From Rhizobium rhododendri (GTDB taxonomy: Bacteria > Pseudomonadota > Alphaproteobacteria > Rhizobiales > Rhizobiaceae), in contig NZ_CP117270.1 in NCBI RefSeq assembly GCF_007000325.2, positions 186,001-250,000 on the forward strand: 64,000 nt of DNA, given 5' to 3'. The translations under genes were made by a program, and so were the position numbers. This document shows positions 1 through 7,584 of the stretch, one piece after another (the stretch's first letter is position 1; each line of letters begins with the position of its first letter). A model generated the notes under the pieces. The model made no database searches. It saw only the letters and a program-made list of their open reading frames with translations, and was not told the origin of the DNA.

Positions 1-1152
1 CCGCGTGCGCGGATCGAACACGGCAATCGGCGCGCTGACGGCGACGCTTGCCGCATTGCCAACGGTGTTGGAAACACCGAGCGCCACGGCGCCGACGGCT
101 TCGCCGAGACCGACATCGGAATCGGTGATGGTCTGCCCGGATATCAGCCGCTGGCCGATCAACTTGACCACGTCGGCGCTCTCGGCAAATTTGCCGTGGT
201 TCAGGCTGTCGCCGGATTTTAGCTTGGTTAGGTCGATAACGCTGATACCGGCTTTTTCGAACTGGGTGCGGTAAGGCTCGGCATTGGCATCCACCTGGCC
301 GAGACGATCGACATTGCCTGAAATGCGTCTTGACACGCTGAGCGCCCGGTCATCCTGGGATACGAACAGCGTGAAATGTGGCGGGTTCTTTCCCAGTGCA
401 AGAAACTGCCGGCTGAAAACATCGACGTCGAGATCGGGAGAGGCAAGAATGACGTTCTTGATCTTCGGCAGTGTCCTGCCATCGCGGATCGCCATCTGAC
501 GAAGCGCTTCCACTGCCAGCCAGGTCCCCATCGAATGGGCCATCACGGTGACTTCGCTGATCGACGGATCGGCGCTGATCCGCCGCAGCAGATCCTCCAG
601 CGCGTCGCGTGAATAGTTGGTGCTTTCCTTGTCGTAGTTATAGTCGAAAATGCTGGCGCGTGATGGCCATGTGAAGACAACAGGAACGACATCGGCGCCG
701 GAATCGTGGACGATCTGTGCGAAGCGATAGACGGCATCCTCGTAGCGATTGTTGAATCCATGCACGAAGACAAGCGCGCGATGGCTTTTCGTAAGATTCT
801 GCTTCAACCAGCGTTCGTCTTCCGCCTTCGAGACGAGAGGCACGACATTGACGGTCGAGAACTCCTTGAGCGGATTGGCAGGCAGGCGCGCCGGCCATTG
901 CACCTGGCCAACCGTGCGGTTGGCTTCGGGCGGAATGGAGACGGTGATCGCATCGATCTTCAGGTCGCTGCCGCGCTCGCCGCTGAACAGGATGGCCTTG
1001 TCGTCAGACGGCGCTCTCGTGGTTGCTGCCAGCAGGCGGACCTGCGAGGTGCCCCTGACGACTGTGCCGCTCGGCGTCATGACGCCGATCAGGCGCCCAC
1101 CGCAGCCGGAAAGTAGCAACAGGGTCGCCACGATTGCCAGAGCACGCATCAT
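1..1152 (-). CDS. DUF900 alpha/beta-hydrolase lipoprotein (3' end outside window)
   Basis: The reading frame stays open from an ATG at 1152 to the first base of the window, giving 384 codons with no stop, so the C-terminus is missing. The N-terminus is a short lipoprotein signal with lipobox LSGC, which places the protein in the membrane facing the periplasm. The hydrolase core shows HGFNN near residue 132 (oxyanion region) and AHSMG near residue 200, the nucleophile elbow with serine as nucleophile. This pattern is typical of the DUF900 alpha/beta-hydrolase family, whose substrates are unknown. A second ATG directly follows the first and could equally be the start. It lies downstream of chrR on the same strand, 233 bases away, with no obvious shared promoter. 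Confidence 0.85.
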   Translation of the reverse strand, partial: MMRALAIVATLLLLSGCGGRLIGVMTPSGTVVRGTSQVRLLAATTRAPSDDKAILFSGERGSDLKIDAITVSIPPEANRTVGQVQWPARLPANPLKEFSTVNVVPLVSKAEDERWLKQNLTKSHRALVFVHGFNNRYEDAVYRFAQIVHDSGADVVPVVFTWPSRASIFDYNYDKESTNYSRDALEDLLRRISADPSISEVTVMAHSMGTWLAVEALRQMAIRDGRTLPKIKNVILASPDLDVDVFSRQFLALGKNPPHFTLFVSQDDRALSVSRRISGNVDRLGQVDANAEPYRTQFEKAGISVIDLTKLKSGDSLNHGKFAESADVVKLIGQRLISGQTITDSDVGLGEAVGAVALGVSNTVGNAASVAVSAPIAVFDPRTR

Positions 1153-1385
1153 AGCCACGCATGCGCGGGCTGCTTTACGACCTGGCTGTCCCACACTTGC
1201 CACCAATGATATGTCCCGCCGCTCTAATTTAGCCCCTCATACATTTCCGGCCGTCCGGGTTCCAGACTTTTCCGCAAAAGGAAGCAAATGAGACTGAGCA
1301 GCTGTGTGGGACCGACGCCGCTCTGTGGATATCCAGAAGCGAAGCGTCGAACATACGAAGCCGCAGCAAACGGCTCCTCCGGCCT

Positions 1386-2063
1386 CTAGATGCCGATGAA
1401 AGGTTGGATGAAACGCAGGATGCGACTGGTAAACCGCAGGGGGGCTTCCGTGATGGCAAGGCAGATGCAGTCTTCCCCCGGCGTTGCCGCCGGCTGATGC
1501 GTCAGTTCGTCGTCGGCGAGCTCCACGTCGCCGCGGTTGAAGACGGAAACCGAATCACCAAAGCTACCGGCCAGCACCAGCGTCAGTTCCCGGCCCCGAT
1601 GTCCATGTTCGGGAACGGGCTTGCCGGCCGGTATCTTCAGGAGCCTGACGATGGTGCTCGGGTCGGATGTCGGTATCTTCATCTGCGATGCGCCGCTGCC
1701 GAGCGAGCGCCACTTCAGTCCGCCAGCGGCATCCACGTAGGAGAGCAGCGGCTGCGGAAGCAGCGGGTCCAAGCGTTTCGGCGCGGGCACCGACGGTTGC
1801 TCGGGAATTTCCATGCGCTTCTTCATGTCTTCCCATGCGACCGGTTCGGCGGGCGTGACCTCCTCGCACTCGAGAAAATATCCGCCTATCGTCTCGAACT
1901 CGGCCAGGCGCTCGCGACAGCCAGGGCAAAACGACAGATGCGTCGCGACCCCGATGTTCCATCCCTCCGACAGCGTTCCCGCAGCATAGGACATCAGCAG
2001 TTCGTCACCGAGGTGATGCACGACGATCAATCGTCCTTGAGTATGTTGCGCAGCTTCAGACAT
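1386..2063 (-). CDS. chrR: ChrR-type zinc anti-sigma factor
   Basis: This is the cytoplasmic partner that holds the adjacent ECF sigma factor inactive until singlet oxygen or a similar stress appears. The N-terminal zinc anti-sigma domain shows the expected ligands: an early His-His pair, then HLSFCPGC (H-x3-C-x2-C). The C-terminal half is a cupin with HGHRGRE and a later His, matching the second zinc site of Rhodobacter ChrR. The total length (225 aa) is close to the family. The gene overlaps the end of rpoE by 37 bases, so the two are translationally linked. An ATG at 2063 has an upstream AAGGA. A TTG at 2030, which overlaps the rpoE stop as TTGA and also has AAGGA upstream, would give a start closer to that of known ChrR proteins. 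Confidence 0.92.
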   Translation of the reverse strand: MSEAAQHTQGRLIVVHHLGDELLMSYAAGTLSEGWNIGVATHLSFCPGCRERLAEFETIGGYFLECEEVTPAEPVAWEDMKKRMEIPEQPSVPAPKRLDPLLPQPLLSYVDAAGGLKWRSLGSGASQMKIPTSDPSTIVRLLKIPAGKPVPEHGHRGRELTLVLAGSFGDSVSVFNRGDVELADDELTHQPAATPGEDCICLAITEAPLRFTSRILRFIQPFIGI

Positions 2064-2692
2064 GCATTCCTTATCCTTGATTTAACAGTCCCGATGGGGA
2101 TGCCCAGCGAAGCGGCAATTGCCGGATGCGCCATGTCCTCGAAGAAAGACATCTTCAGCGCCTTAATCTCGTCCGGCTTCAGCGAGGCCATCGCCCGCCT
2201 GAGCCTGTCGGCATCCTGCTCCTTGTCGAACGCGACATCGGCGGCAGGCGTATCGTCGGGAACGAAGGCCGGGTCGTTCGGGTCGAAATCCGGTCGGGGC
2301 CCACGACGCAACGCATCGATGCGAACGTTTCGGGCGATCGTGTAAATCCAGGTCGAGGCAGCGCCCCTTTCCGGATCGAACTGGTTGGCTTTTCGCCACA
2401 CGGACAACATGGCTTCCTGCGCCATTTCTTCAGCCATGATGCGATCGCCGCCGATCTTGAACATATAGGAGCGGACCTTCGGTACGAAATACTTGTACAG
2501 CATCTCGTACGAATCCACGTCCCGATGCTCGGCGACCGCTGCCATCAGTTCGTTGATGCGCTTGCGGTCGAGTGCGGCTTGTGTTTCTGCCAAAGGCAGG
2601 ACCTTCCTAAACGGCGGTGCCGTCCGCCCCATCCCCATACTGGCGGCCGACACGGGAAGCGAGACAGATTGGGCGGGCTCCGATATTGTCAT
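2027..2692 (-). CDS. rpoE: ECF RNA polymerase sigma factor, RpoE of the ChrR-controlled (ECF11) group
   Basis: The protein (221 aa) contains sigma region 2 (the stretch around YFVPKVRSYMFKIGGD, then AEEMAQEAMLSVW and the conserved ASTWIYTIARN). It also contains sigma region 4 with a helix-turn-helix around IAASLGIPIGTVKSRI. Pairing with chrR immediately downstream identifies it as the stress sigma of the singlet-oxygen response known from Rhodobacter. The open frame extends about 180 codons further upstream, but that part is antisense-like and overlaps the DUF3429 gene. The ATG at 2692 is chosen because the homologous region begins soon after. A good ECF-type promoter ends only a few bases upstream of this ATG, so either the message is nearly leaderless or an internal Met is used. 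Confidence 0.93.
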   Translation of the reverse strand: MTISEPAQSVSLPVSAASMGMGRTAPPFRKVLPLAETQAALDRKRINELMAAVAEHRDVDSYEMLYKYFVPKVRSYMFKIGGDRIMAEEMAQEAMLSVWRKANQFDPERGAASTWIYTIARNVRIDALRRGPRPDFDPNDPAFVPDDTPAADVAFDKEQDADRLRRAMASLKPDEIKALKMSFFEDMAHPAIAASLGIPIGTVKSRIRNACLKLRNILKDD

Positions 2693-2696
2693 AGCC

Positions 2697-2726
2697 GATA
2701 TACGCCATTTATCAAAAGACGGATCA
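2697..2726 (-). promoter_or_regulatory. Candidate RpoE (ECF11) promoter of rpoE-chrR
   Basis: Read on the minus strand, TGATCC (2726-2721) is followed after exactly 18 bases by TATATC (2702-2697). Known ECF11 promoters have a TGATC-type -35 element and a TA-starting -10 element with this spacing. It would make rpoE-chrR autoregulated. The same layout occurs at three other genes of this cluster. Confidence 0.6.
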
Positions 2727-2757
2727 TAGGCGTCGTTGTGCCGACCGACGGCCATGA

Positions 2758-3198
2758 TTACCAGCAGGGACCGAGAACGTAGTGCAGCAGCATGATGTCG
2801 TAGGCGAACGACACGACCAGCGTCACCCAGAGGCGCAGCTTCCAGTACCATCGCTGCTCCGGGTTGCCGGCATAGACGCGGTAATCGGCAAAAAGCAGCA
2901 GTCCAAAGACAGCAAGCTGGGTCACCAGCGCGACAGGCGATAGCGAAAAGACGGCGGTCGCGAAGGAGGCGAGCGCCAGCACGTTGCTGGAGAGAAGCAG
3001 GGCGATGTCCGCCTTGCCATTCTGGGCACGTCCCCAGAGGGCTCCCGCCATGAACGAACTGATGATGGCGCCGTAGGTGACGAAGACGGAGGCGGAGTTC
3101 AATCCGGCGATGGTCTCCGGGGCGAGCGCGAAGAACCAGAACGGCAAGGCGCCCGCAAAGGCAAGCGCTGTCGATACCTTGCGTAAAACGCCGTTCAC
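2758..3198 (-). CDS. DUF3429 membrane protein
   Basis: This is a 146-residue, strongly hydrophobic protein with about four predicted membrane segments (for example around ALAFAGALPFWFFALAP and VTQLAVFGLLLFADYRV). It ends with a W-x-K-L-R-L-W motif followed by a last helix, typical of DUF3429. The start is a GTG at 3198 that overlaps the stop of the upstream FAD protein gene as GTGA, so the two are translationally coupled. A longer frame exists upstream but runs inside the FAD gene. DUF3429 genes are often found with FAD oxidoreductase, DCC and photolyase genes in light or singlet-oxygen regulons. The molecular role is unknown. Confidence 0.85.
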   Translation of the reverse strand: MNGVLRKVSTALAFAGALPFWFFALAPETIAGLNSASVFVTYGAIISSFMAGALWGRAQNGKADIALLLSSNVLALASFATAVFSLSPVALVTQLAVFGLLLFADYRVYAGNPEQRWYWKLRLWVTLVVSFAYDIMLLHYVLGPCW

Positions 3199-4196
3199 TC
3201 CGCCGCTCCCATGACTGCGCCCAAGGCATCGCCGAGGCCGGCTGCGCTCAGAAATGCGGCTTCCACCCTCCCCGCGATGCACCAGTCGCCGCAAGCGGCA
3301 AGCTGCGAATCCTTGTCGAGCAGATAAGGCTCGCCAGCCGGACGTTCGACATTTGCATATCGCCAGCGATGAACGATGGCGGTATCGGCCTCTCCTGCAT
3401 CGATCTGCACGTAGTGCCGTATCGCCTCGATCAACGCCTGCCTGACCTTTTCGAGGGGCATATCCATGTTGAGGTCAGCCCAGACCGCGTTGGAATTGAC
3501 CACCAGGCAGGGCGAAGCCGGGCGGCCCGGCTTGCTGTTGTTGAGCGAGATCCAGTTGATGACGGGATCGTCGACATGGGCTGCGGCGAAAGGGATCCGT
3601 GCTCTCTGCTTCATATCGATATTGACCATCAGCGTGAAACATCCGTTCATCCGGACATGGCCGAGCTTGTCGTGATGAGCGAACCTCGCCGGAAGCATGA
3701 GGGCGGACTGCGGGGCCGGTGCTGTGGCAATCACCCAGTCGAAGGGGCCTTCCGTCCGGTCGCGGATGTTGACGAACCATCGGCCGGGTTCGCCGGTGAT
3801 CGCGCCGACAGTGCTCTCCGGCTGGATATCGAGGCCGACGGACATCGATTTCGGCAACGCGTTCATCGAAGGGGTGCCGACATATCTGACGGTGTCCGAC
3901 TTCGGTCTTTCCAGCAGGCCGTCCTCTGTCAGAGAAACCACATGGCCGTTCCAGGGTTCGACCACGCCGTTCGCGCGCGCTGTTTCCAGTGCATCGTGGA
4001 AACGGTCATTCCTGATCGTGAAGTACTGTGCGCCGTGGTCGTAGGAGACGGCATCGATCCATCTGGTTGCCATCCGGCCGCCGACGCCGTGGCTCTTCTC
4101 GAACACACGCACGGATGCGACCTCGGAAATGGCTTTGGCCAACGTCAGTCCCGCCATTCCCGCGCCGATGATGCCAACTCGTGGTCGTATTGCCAT
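3195..4196 (-). CDS. FAD-dependent amine oxidase-like protein (renalase-type fold)
   Basis: The N-terminus shows a classic Rossmann FAD-binding motif, VGIIGAGMAGLTLAKAI, followed by GVGGRMATR and later DHGAQYFTIR, which match NAD(P)/FAD-dependent oxidoreductases of the renalase and amine oxidase superfamily. The length of 333 residues fits this group. The C-terminus ends with CGDWCIAGRVEAAFLSAAGLGDAL, the usual closing FAD-contact segment. It lies between the GT29-like gene and the DUF3429 gene and is coupled to the latter by a 4-base overlap. A homologous gene is part of the RpoE regulon in Rhodobacter. Substrate unknown. Confidence 0.88.
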   Translation of the reverse strand: MAIRPRVGIIGAGMAGLTLAKAISEVASVRVFEKSHGVGGRMATRWIDAVSYDHGAQYFTIRNDRFHDALETARANGVVEPWNGHVVSLTEDGLLERPKSDTVRYVGTPSMNALPKSMSVGLDIQPESTVGAITGEPGRWFVNIRDRTEGPFDWVIATAPAPQSALMLPARFAHHDKLGHVRMNGCFTLMVNIDMKQRARIPFAAAHVDDPVINWISLNNSKPGRPASPCLVVNSNAVWADLNMDMPLEKVRQALIEAIRHYVQIDAGEADTAIVHRWRYANVERPAGEPYLLDKDSQLAACGDWCIAGRVEAAFLSAAGLGDALGAVMGAAE

Positions 4197-4273
4197 ATGG
4201 TTTCCGGTTTGCTGGACCTGCAGTCTTGCTTGGTGGCTCTGTCAGGTCGGATGGGCAGGTCGGTCTCGGTCTG

Positions 4274-4909
4274 TCAGGCGTCGCATTCCGCGTATCGGAA
4301 ATCGTTTGCCGCAAGCCGCCTGATACGGCCCTCCGCGATGAAGCGTTCGACCAGGATGCGCTCCGCATCGAAAGGATGTCCGTTCCATCCCTTGTGGTCA
4401 AAACCTGCCAGGATGACCCTATCGTCCGGGCCTGCGGCTTCTTCCATCACATAGGCGAGTGCCATCAGTCCGGAACTCGGCACGATGTAGCTGCCCGACA
4501 TGATGCGCTGTAACTCGACGTCGATCCGGTCGTGGTGATGGCGCGGTATGATCTCGAAGCTCTTCCCGGTCATGGCCGCGAACCGTGCGAATTCCGCCGT
4601 GTAGTCGTCGCAGAAGTCTTCCAGACCGGGATCCAGCTTCGGTTTCAGCTCCGCGAATTTGTGATAGTCGCGCACGCACCAGATGGCGGAGGCTGAGGCG
4701 ACCGCCGGGAGCTCGCGCCACGAGGCGCTGCGGATCATGGCCAGCGCGGGCCGCCCGGTGTTGCAGACTGCAACCACGTCTGTGCGCATGCCGCCCTCGC
4801 CGACCGAACGGCAGTCGTTGAAGCGTATTACCAGGTCGCACGAGTCGATCACGCCAGCATGGGCGCTGGCGAACGAGCCGTTTCCAACAATTGCGATCCT
4901 GCGTGACAC
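4274..4909 (-). CDS. GT29 (sialyltransferase-like) family protein
   Basis: The 211-residue protein starts at a GTG (4909) with a GGGTGG ribosome-binding site. The N-terminus IAIVGNGSFASAH followed by IDSCDLVIRFND resembles the large sialylmotif of GT29 glycosyltransferases. PSSGLMALAYVME resembles the small motif, and GHPFDAE near the C-terminus supplies the His and Glu expected of the very small motif. It is therefore probably a soluble bacterial GT29 transferase, although the donor and acceptor are unknown and CMP-sialic acid use cannot be assumed. A longer frame runs upstream to 5203 but overlaps folE antisense and lies beyond the promoter. It heads the minus-strand set that ends in rpoE-chrR, 77 bases before the FAD gene. 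Confidence 0.78.
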   Translation of the reverse strand: MSRRIAIVGNGSFASAHAGVIDSCDLVIRFNDCRSVGEGGMRTDVVAVCNTGRPALAMIRSASWRELPAVASASAIWCVRDYHKFAELKPKLDPGLEDFCDDYTAEFARFAAMTGKSFEIIPRHHHDRIDVELQRIMSGSYIVPSSGLMALAYVMEEAAGPDDRVILAGFDHKGWNGHPFDAERILVERFIAEGRIRRLAANDFRYAECDA

Positions 4910-4932
4910 AAATCCACCCGTCGAATTTTCAG

Positions 4933-4962
4933 CCAATACGGTGCCATTGCCCGACCGGATCA
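4933..4962 (-). promoter_or_regulatory. Candidate RpoE (ECF11) promoter of the GT29-FAD-DUF3429 genes
   Basis: Read on the minus strand, TGATCC (4962-4957) is separated by exactly 18 bases from TATTGG (4938-4933). A start point about 7 bases further gives a 17-base leader that contains the GGGTGG ribosome-binding site of the GTG start at 4909. The site is divergent from the folE promoter. Confidence 0.62.
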
Positions 4963-4996
4963 AAGCCCAGCTTTGAACGGTTCGAAATCTGTCGAT

Positions 4997-5026
4997 TGAT
5001 CTGAAGCCTGGAAGTTCCCGTACGCA
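4997..5026 (+). promoter_or_regulatory. Candidate RpoE (ECF11) promoter of folE-SDR
   Basis: TGATCT (4997-5002) is followed after 18 bases by TACGCA (5021-5026). The folE ATG at 5055 lies about 22 bases after the expected start point, with GGAG at 5044. The -35 differs from the other sites only at its last base. Confidence 0.5.
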
Positions 5027-5054
5027 ATGTCGTTTATGAATTTGGAGAATAGCA

Positions 5055-5660
5055 ATGGATGCCATGCTCGCCAATGCCGACCTCGCCGCTTTCGAGCGCC
5101 CCTCGCAACAGGAGGCAGAGGCCGCAGTCAGAACGCTGATCCGCTGGGCTGGCGAAGACCCGACGCGCGAAGGCCTGCTGGACACCCCGAAGCGCGTCGC
5201 CAAGGCCTATCGCGAACTGTTCGCCGGCTATGACATGGAACCGGAAGACGTCCTGTCACGGACATTCTCCGAAGTGGCCGGGTACAATGACATGGTGATC
5301 GTCAAGGACATCACGTTCCACTCCCATTGCGAACACCACATGGTACCTTTCCATGGCGTGGCCCACATCGCCTATGTGCCCGACAAGGGCGTGCTCGGCC
5401 TTTCCAAGATGGCGCGCCTCGTCGATGTCTATGCCCGACGCCTGCAGACACAGGAAACCATGACGGCGCAGATCGCCACGGCGCTCGACGAGAGCCTGCG
5501 GCCGAAGGGCGTGGCTGTCATGATCGAGGCGGAGCATATGTGCATGGCCATGCGCGGCGTTGCAAAACAGGGTGCGAAGACTTTGACGACGCGCTTTACG
5601 GGAACGTTTGAAATGTCGGCGGCGGACCAGGCGCGCTTCATCACGCTCGCAAGAGGATAA
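5055..5660 (+). CDS. folE: GTP cyclohydrolase I
   Basis: FolE converts GTP to 7,8-dihydroneopterin triphosphate, the first step of folate and tetrahydropterin synthesis, in the cytoplasm. The 201-residue protein carries the zinc-site pieces [10 protein letters not shown] (Cys and His ligands) and MCMAMRGV (second Cys), plus [17 protein letters not shown], all family signatures. The ATG at 5055 has GGAG 7 bases upstream. Placing folE under the stress sigma could supply pterin or folate cofactor for a photolyase or pterin-dependent enzyme, but none is in this window. The SDR gene follows 16 bases downstream. Confidence 0.96.
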   Translation: MDAMLANADLAAFERPSQQEAEAAVRTLIRWAGEDPTREGLLDTPKRVAKAYRELFAGYDMEPEDVLSRTFSEVAGYNDMVIVKDITFHSHCEHHMVPFHGVAHIAYVPDKGVLGLSKMARLVDVYARRLQTQETMTAQIATALDESLRPKGVAVMIEAEHMCMAMRGVAKQGAKTLTTRFTGTFEMSAADQARFITLARG

Positions 5661-5676
5661 GCGCTGGAGGGGTGAG

Positions 5677-6396
5677 ATGGAGGGGTACATGTCGGACGCG
5701 TTGATGACATCGCTCGATGTCGGCTATAGAGCCCTGGTGATCGGCGCCAGCGGCGGCATTGGTGGAGCCCTTGCTGGACAACTGGCCGATGATGGAAATT
5801 GTGAAAAGCTGGTGCTGCTGTCACGCCGGAACGACGGTTTCGACATCACGGATGAGGCTTCTGTCAAGCGCGCCGCCGAAGCCCTTGCACCTCAGGCGTT
5901 CGATATCATCCTGTGTGCGACCGGGGCTTTGACCATCGACGGTGTGGGTCCGGAAAAATCCATCAGGCATATATCGCAGGATGCGATGATGGCGCAGTTT
6001 GCCGTCAATGCCGCCGGTCCGGCGATCGTCCTCAAGCATTTCGTGCCGCTCCTTGCCAAGCGGAAGAGGGTCATCATGGCGTTCCTGTCGGCGAGGGTGG
6101 GCTCGATCGGCGACAACGGTCTTGGCGGGTGGATTTCCTATCGTTCGGCAAAGGCTGCCCTCAACCAGATCGTTCATACCGCCGCCATCGAGGTGGCGCG
6201 CAGCTCCCCTCTGGCGACCGTCGTCACCATCCATCCCGGCACCGTCATGACCGGCCTGTCCGATCCCTTTTCGTCCGGTCATCCCCGCACCGAACCGGAC
6301 GACGCCGCACACCAGATCCTGCGAACGCTGGATGGCCTTCAGCCACACGACACCGGCAAATTCTTTGCCTACGACGGTACGACCATTCCGTGGTGA
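5677..6396 (+). CDS. Short-chain dehydrogenase/reductase (CsgA-like)
   Basis: The protein (239 aa) is an NAD(P)-binding Rossmann enzyme with ALVIGASGGIGGAL (cofactor loop), AFLSARVGS (catalytic Ser) and SYRSAKAALNQ (Tyr-x3-Lys). Two starts are possible: ATG at 5677 and ATG at 5689, each with its own GGAGGGG a few bases upstream. The first is chosen. It lies 16 bases after folE and is probably cotranscribed. Similar SDR genes recur next to DUF3429, DCC and FAD oxidoreductase genes in RpoE regulons, which suggests a role in membrane or redox repair after oxidative stress. Substrate unknown. Confidence 0.88.
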   Translation: MEGYMSDALMTSLDVGYRALVIGASGGIGGALAGQLADDGNCEKLVLLSRRNDGFDITDEASVKRAAEALAPQAFDIILCATGALTIDGVGPEKSIRHISQDAMMAQFAVNAAGPAIVLKHFVPLLAKRKRVIMAFLSARVGSIGDNGLGGWISYRSAKAALNQIVHTAAIEVARSSPLATVVTIHPGTVMTGLSDPFSSGHPRTEPDDAAHQILRTLDGLQPHDTGKFFAYDGTTIPW

Positions 6397-6422
6397 AGCC
6401 CGCCGCCTTAGCCCGCCGGCCA

Positions 6423-6451
6423 TGATCTGAAAGTCGAACCGGCCGTATACC
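6423..6451 (+). promoter_or_regulatory. Candidate RpoE (ECF11) promoter of the DCC gene
   Basis: TGATCT (6423-6428) and TATACC (6446-6451) are separated by 17 bases, one shorter than the other three sites. The predicted start point would fall on or next to the ATG at 6456, implying a nearly leaderless message. Confidence 0.4.
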
Positions 6452-6455
6452 ATGC

Positions 6456-6821
6456 ATGATCAAGATTTTTTACGATGGCGCGTGCGGCATGTGCTCGCGG
6501 GAAATCAACCACTACCGTAAGGTTGCTCCTGCTGGCGTTTTCGAATGGGTGGACGTCATGAAGGACGGAACTGCTCTGGAAAACGAGAATGTGTCGCTCG
6601 CCGACGCGCTGATGGAGCTGCACGGCAAGGATGACAATGGCCGAATGCATGTCGGCGTTGATGCCTTCCTGCTGATCTGGCGGCACATACCGCGGTGGCG
6701 GACCGCTGCGAAGATTGCAAGCTTCCCGCCCATCAATGCGGCTTTGAGGGCGATATATCCGATCTTTGCAAAATGGCGGTTCGCGCGGCTCGCCCATTGC
6801 CAGGTCGCAGCGAAATCCTGA
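6456..6821 (+). CDS. DCC-family thiol-disulfide oxidoreductase-like protein (DUF393)
   Basis: The 121-residue protein begins IKIFYDGACGMCSREI. The D-G-x-C-x-x-C signature defines the DCC (DUF393) family, proposed to be thioredoxin-fold redox proteins. A central segment with DAFLLIWRHIPRW is also typical. It follows the SDR gene by 59 bases and has its own candidate RpoE promoter. DCC genes commonly occur with photolyase, DUF3429 and FAD genes, so a role in the same stress response is likely. The partner protein is unknown. Confidence 0.88.
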   Translation: MIKIFYDGACGMCSREINHYRKVAPAGVFEWVDVMKDGTALENENVSLADALMELHGKDDNGRMHVGVDAFLLIWRHIPRWRTAAKIASFPPINAALRAIYPIFAKWRFARLAHCQVAAKS

Positions 6822-6918
6822 GGGTAGACGTCGACTTCCGTCGGCCCTTCTGAATGCGTGACGTGATCATCCGGCAGGCATCTTCTGCCCAATGCCCATT
6901 CCTGTGGGGGAGAATGCG

Positions 6919-7503
6919 ATGAGTTATCTAGCTGCAAATTTCGAAGGCGTGTCGGGCAATAGTGACGCCGCGCCCCTCTCCCTCCTCATCGTCGATGACG
7001 ACAGCGTTTTCGGCCACAGGCTCGGAAAAGCATTCTCGGATCGGGGCTTCGACGTGGAAGTGTGCGAGACCGTAGACCATGCATTGGGCCTCGTGGGTAA
7101 AAGACATCTCGACATCGTCATCACAGATCTCAGGATCGGTGAAAAAAGCGGTCTTACTGTGATCGAAGCGGTGAACACGCTGTCGAAGAACACCAAGACG
7201 CTGGTTTTGACAGGCTACGGAAATATCCATTCCGCAGTGGTAGCCGTGAAGCTCGGGGCGACCGAATATCTCAGCAAGCCTGCGGATGCCGACGAGATCC
7301 TCGAGGTGCTGGGCTTTGTCGACAAGTCGGCAAGCGAGCCGAATACGGCGCTGAAGCCACCGGATCTCGTTCGCTGGGAACACATCGTCAGCATTTTCGA
7401 GGCGACCGGCGGGAACATGTCGGAGTCAGCAAGGTTGCTCAACATGCATCGCCGCACACTGCAGCGAATGCTGGCGCGTGGCGGACCCGGTCCCACGGAC
7501 TGA
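6919..7503 (+). CDS. ActR/RegA/PrrA-type response regulator, orphan copy
   Basis: Residues 15-130 form a receiver domain: LLIVDDDSVFG (acidic pocket), VITDLRIGEKSGL (phospho-acceptor Asp), VLTGYGN and LSKPAD (Lys). Residues 145-185 hold a Fis-type helix-turn-helix, VRWEHIVSIFEATGGNMSES then RLLNMHRRTLQRML. This arrangement and the VRWEHI junction identify the RegA/PrrA/ActR family, redox regulators paired with RegB/ActS kinases. No kinase gene is adjacent, so it is an orphan or paralogue. The start is the ATG at 6919 behind a G-rich Shine-Dalgarno stretch. An ATG at 6892 in frame is less likely. Confidence 0.9.
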   Translation: MSYLAANFEGVSGNSDAAPLSLLIVDDDSVFGHRLGKAFSDRGFDVEVCETVDHALGLVGKRHLDIVITDLRIGEKSGLTVIEAVNTLSKNTKTLVLTGYGNIHSAVVAVKLGATEYLSKPADADEILEVLGFVDKSASEPNTALKPPDLVRWEHIVSIFEATGGNMSESARLLNMHRRTLQRMLARGGPGPTD

Positions 7504-7584
7504 AGTCCATCTCGCCCACAATACGTCAGTAAGTTTCGCTTGCTGCCTGCATCGTGCAGACAGATCACACGAGGAAGACAAGAT

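Noticed and set aside
6865..6895. TGATCA before the orphan response regulator as a fifth RpoE promoter
   Set aside because: The -35 is close, but no TA-starting -10 lies 17-18 bases downstream, and the last -35 base differs.
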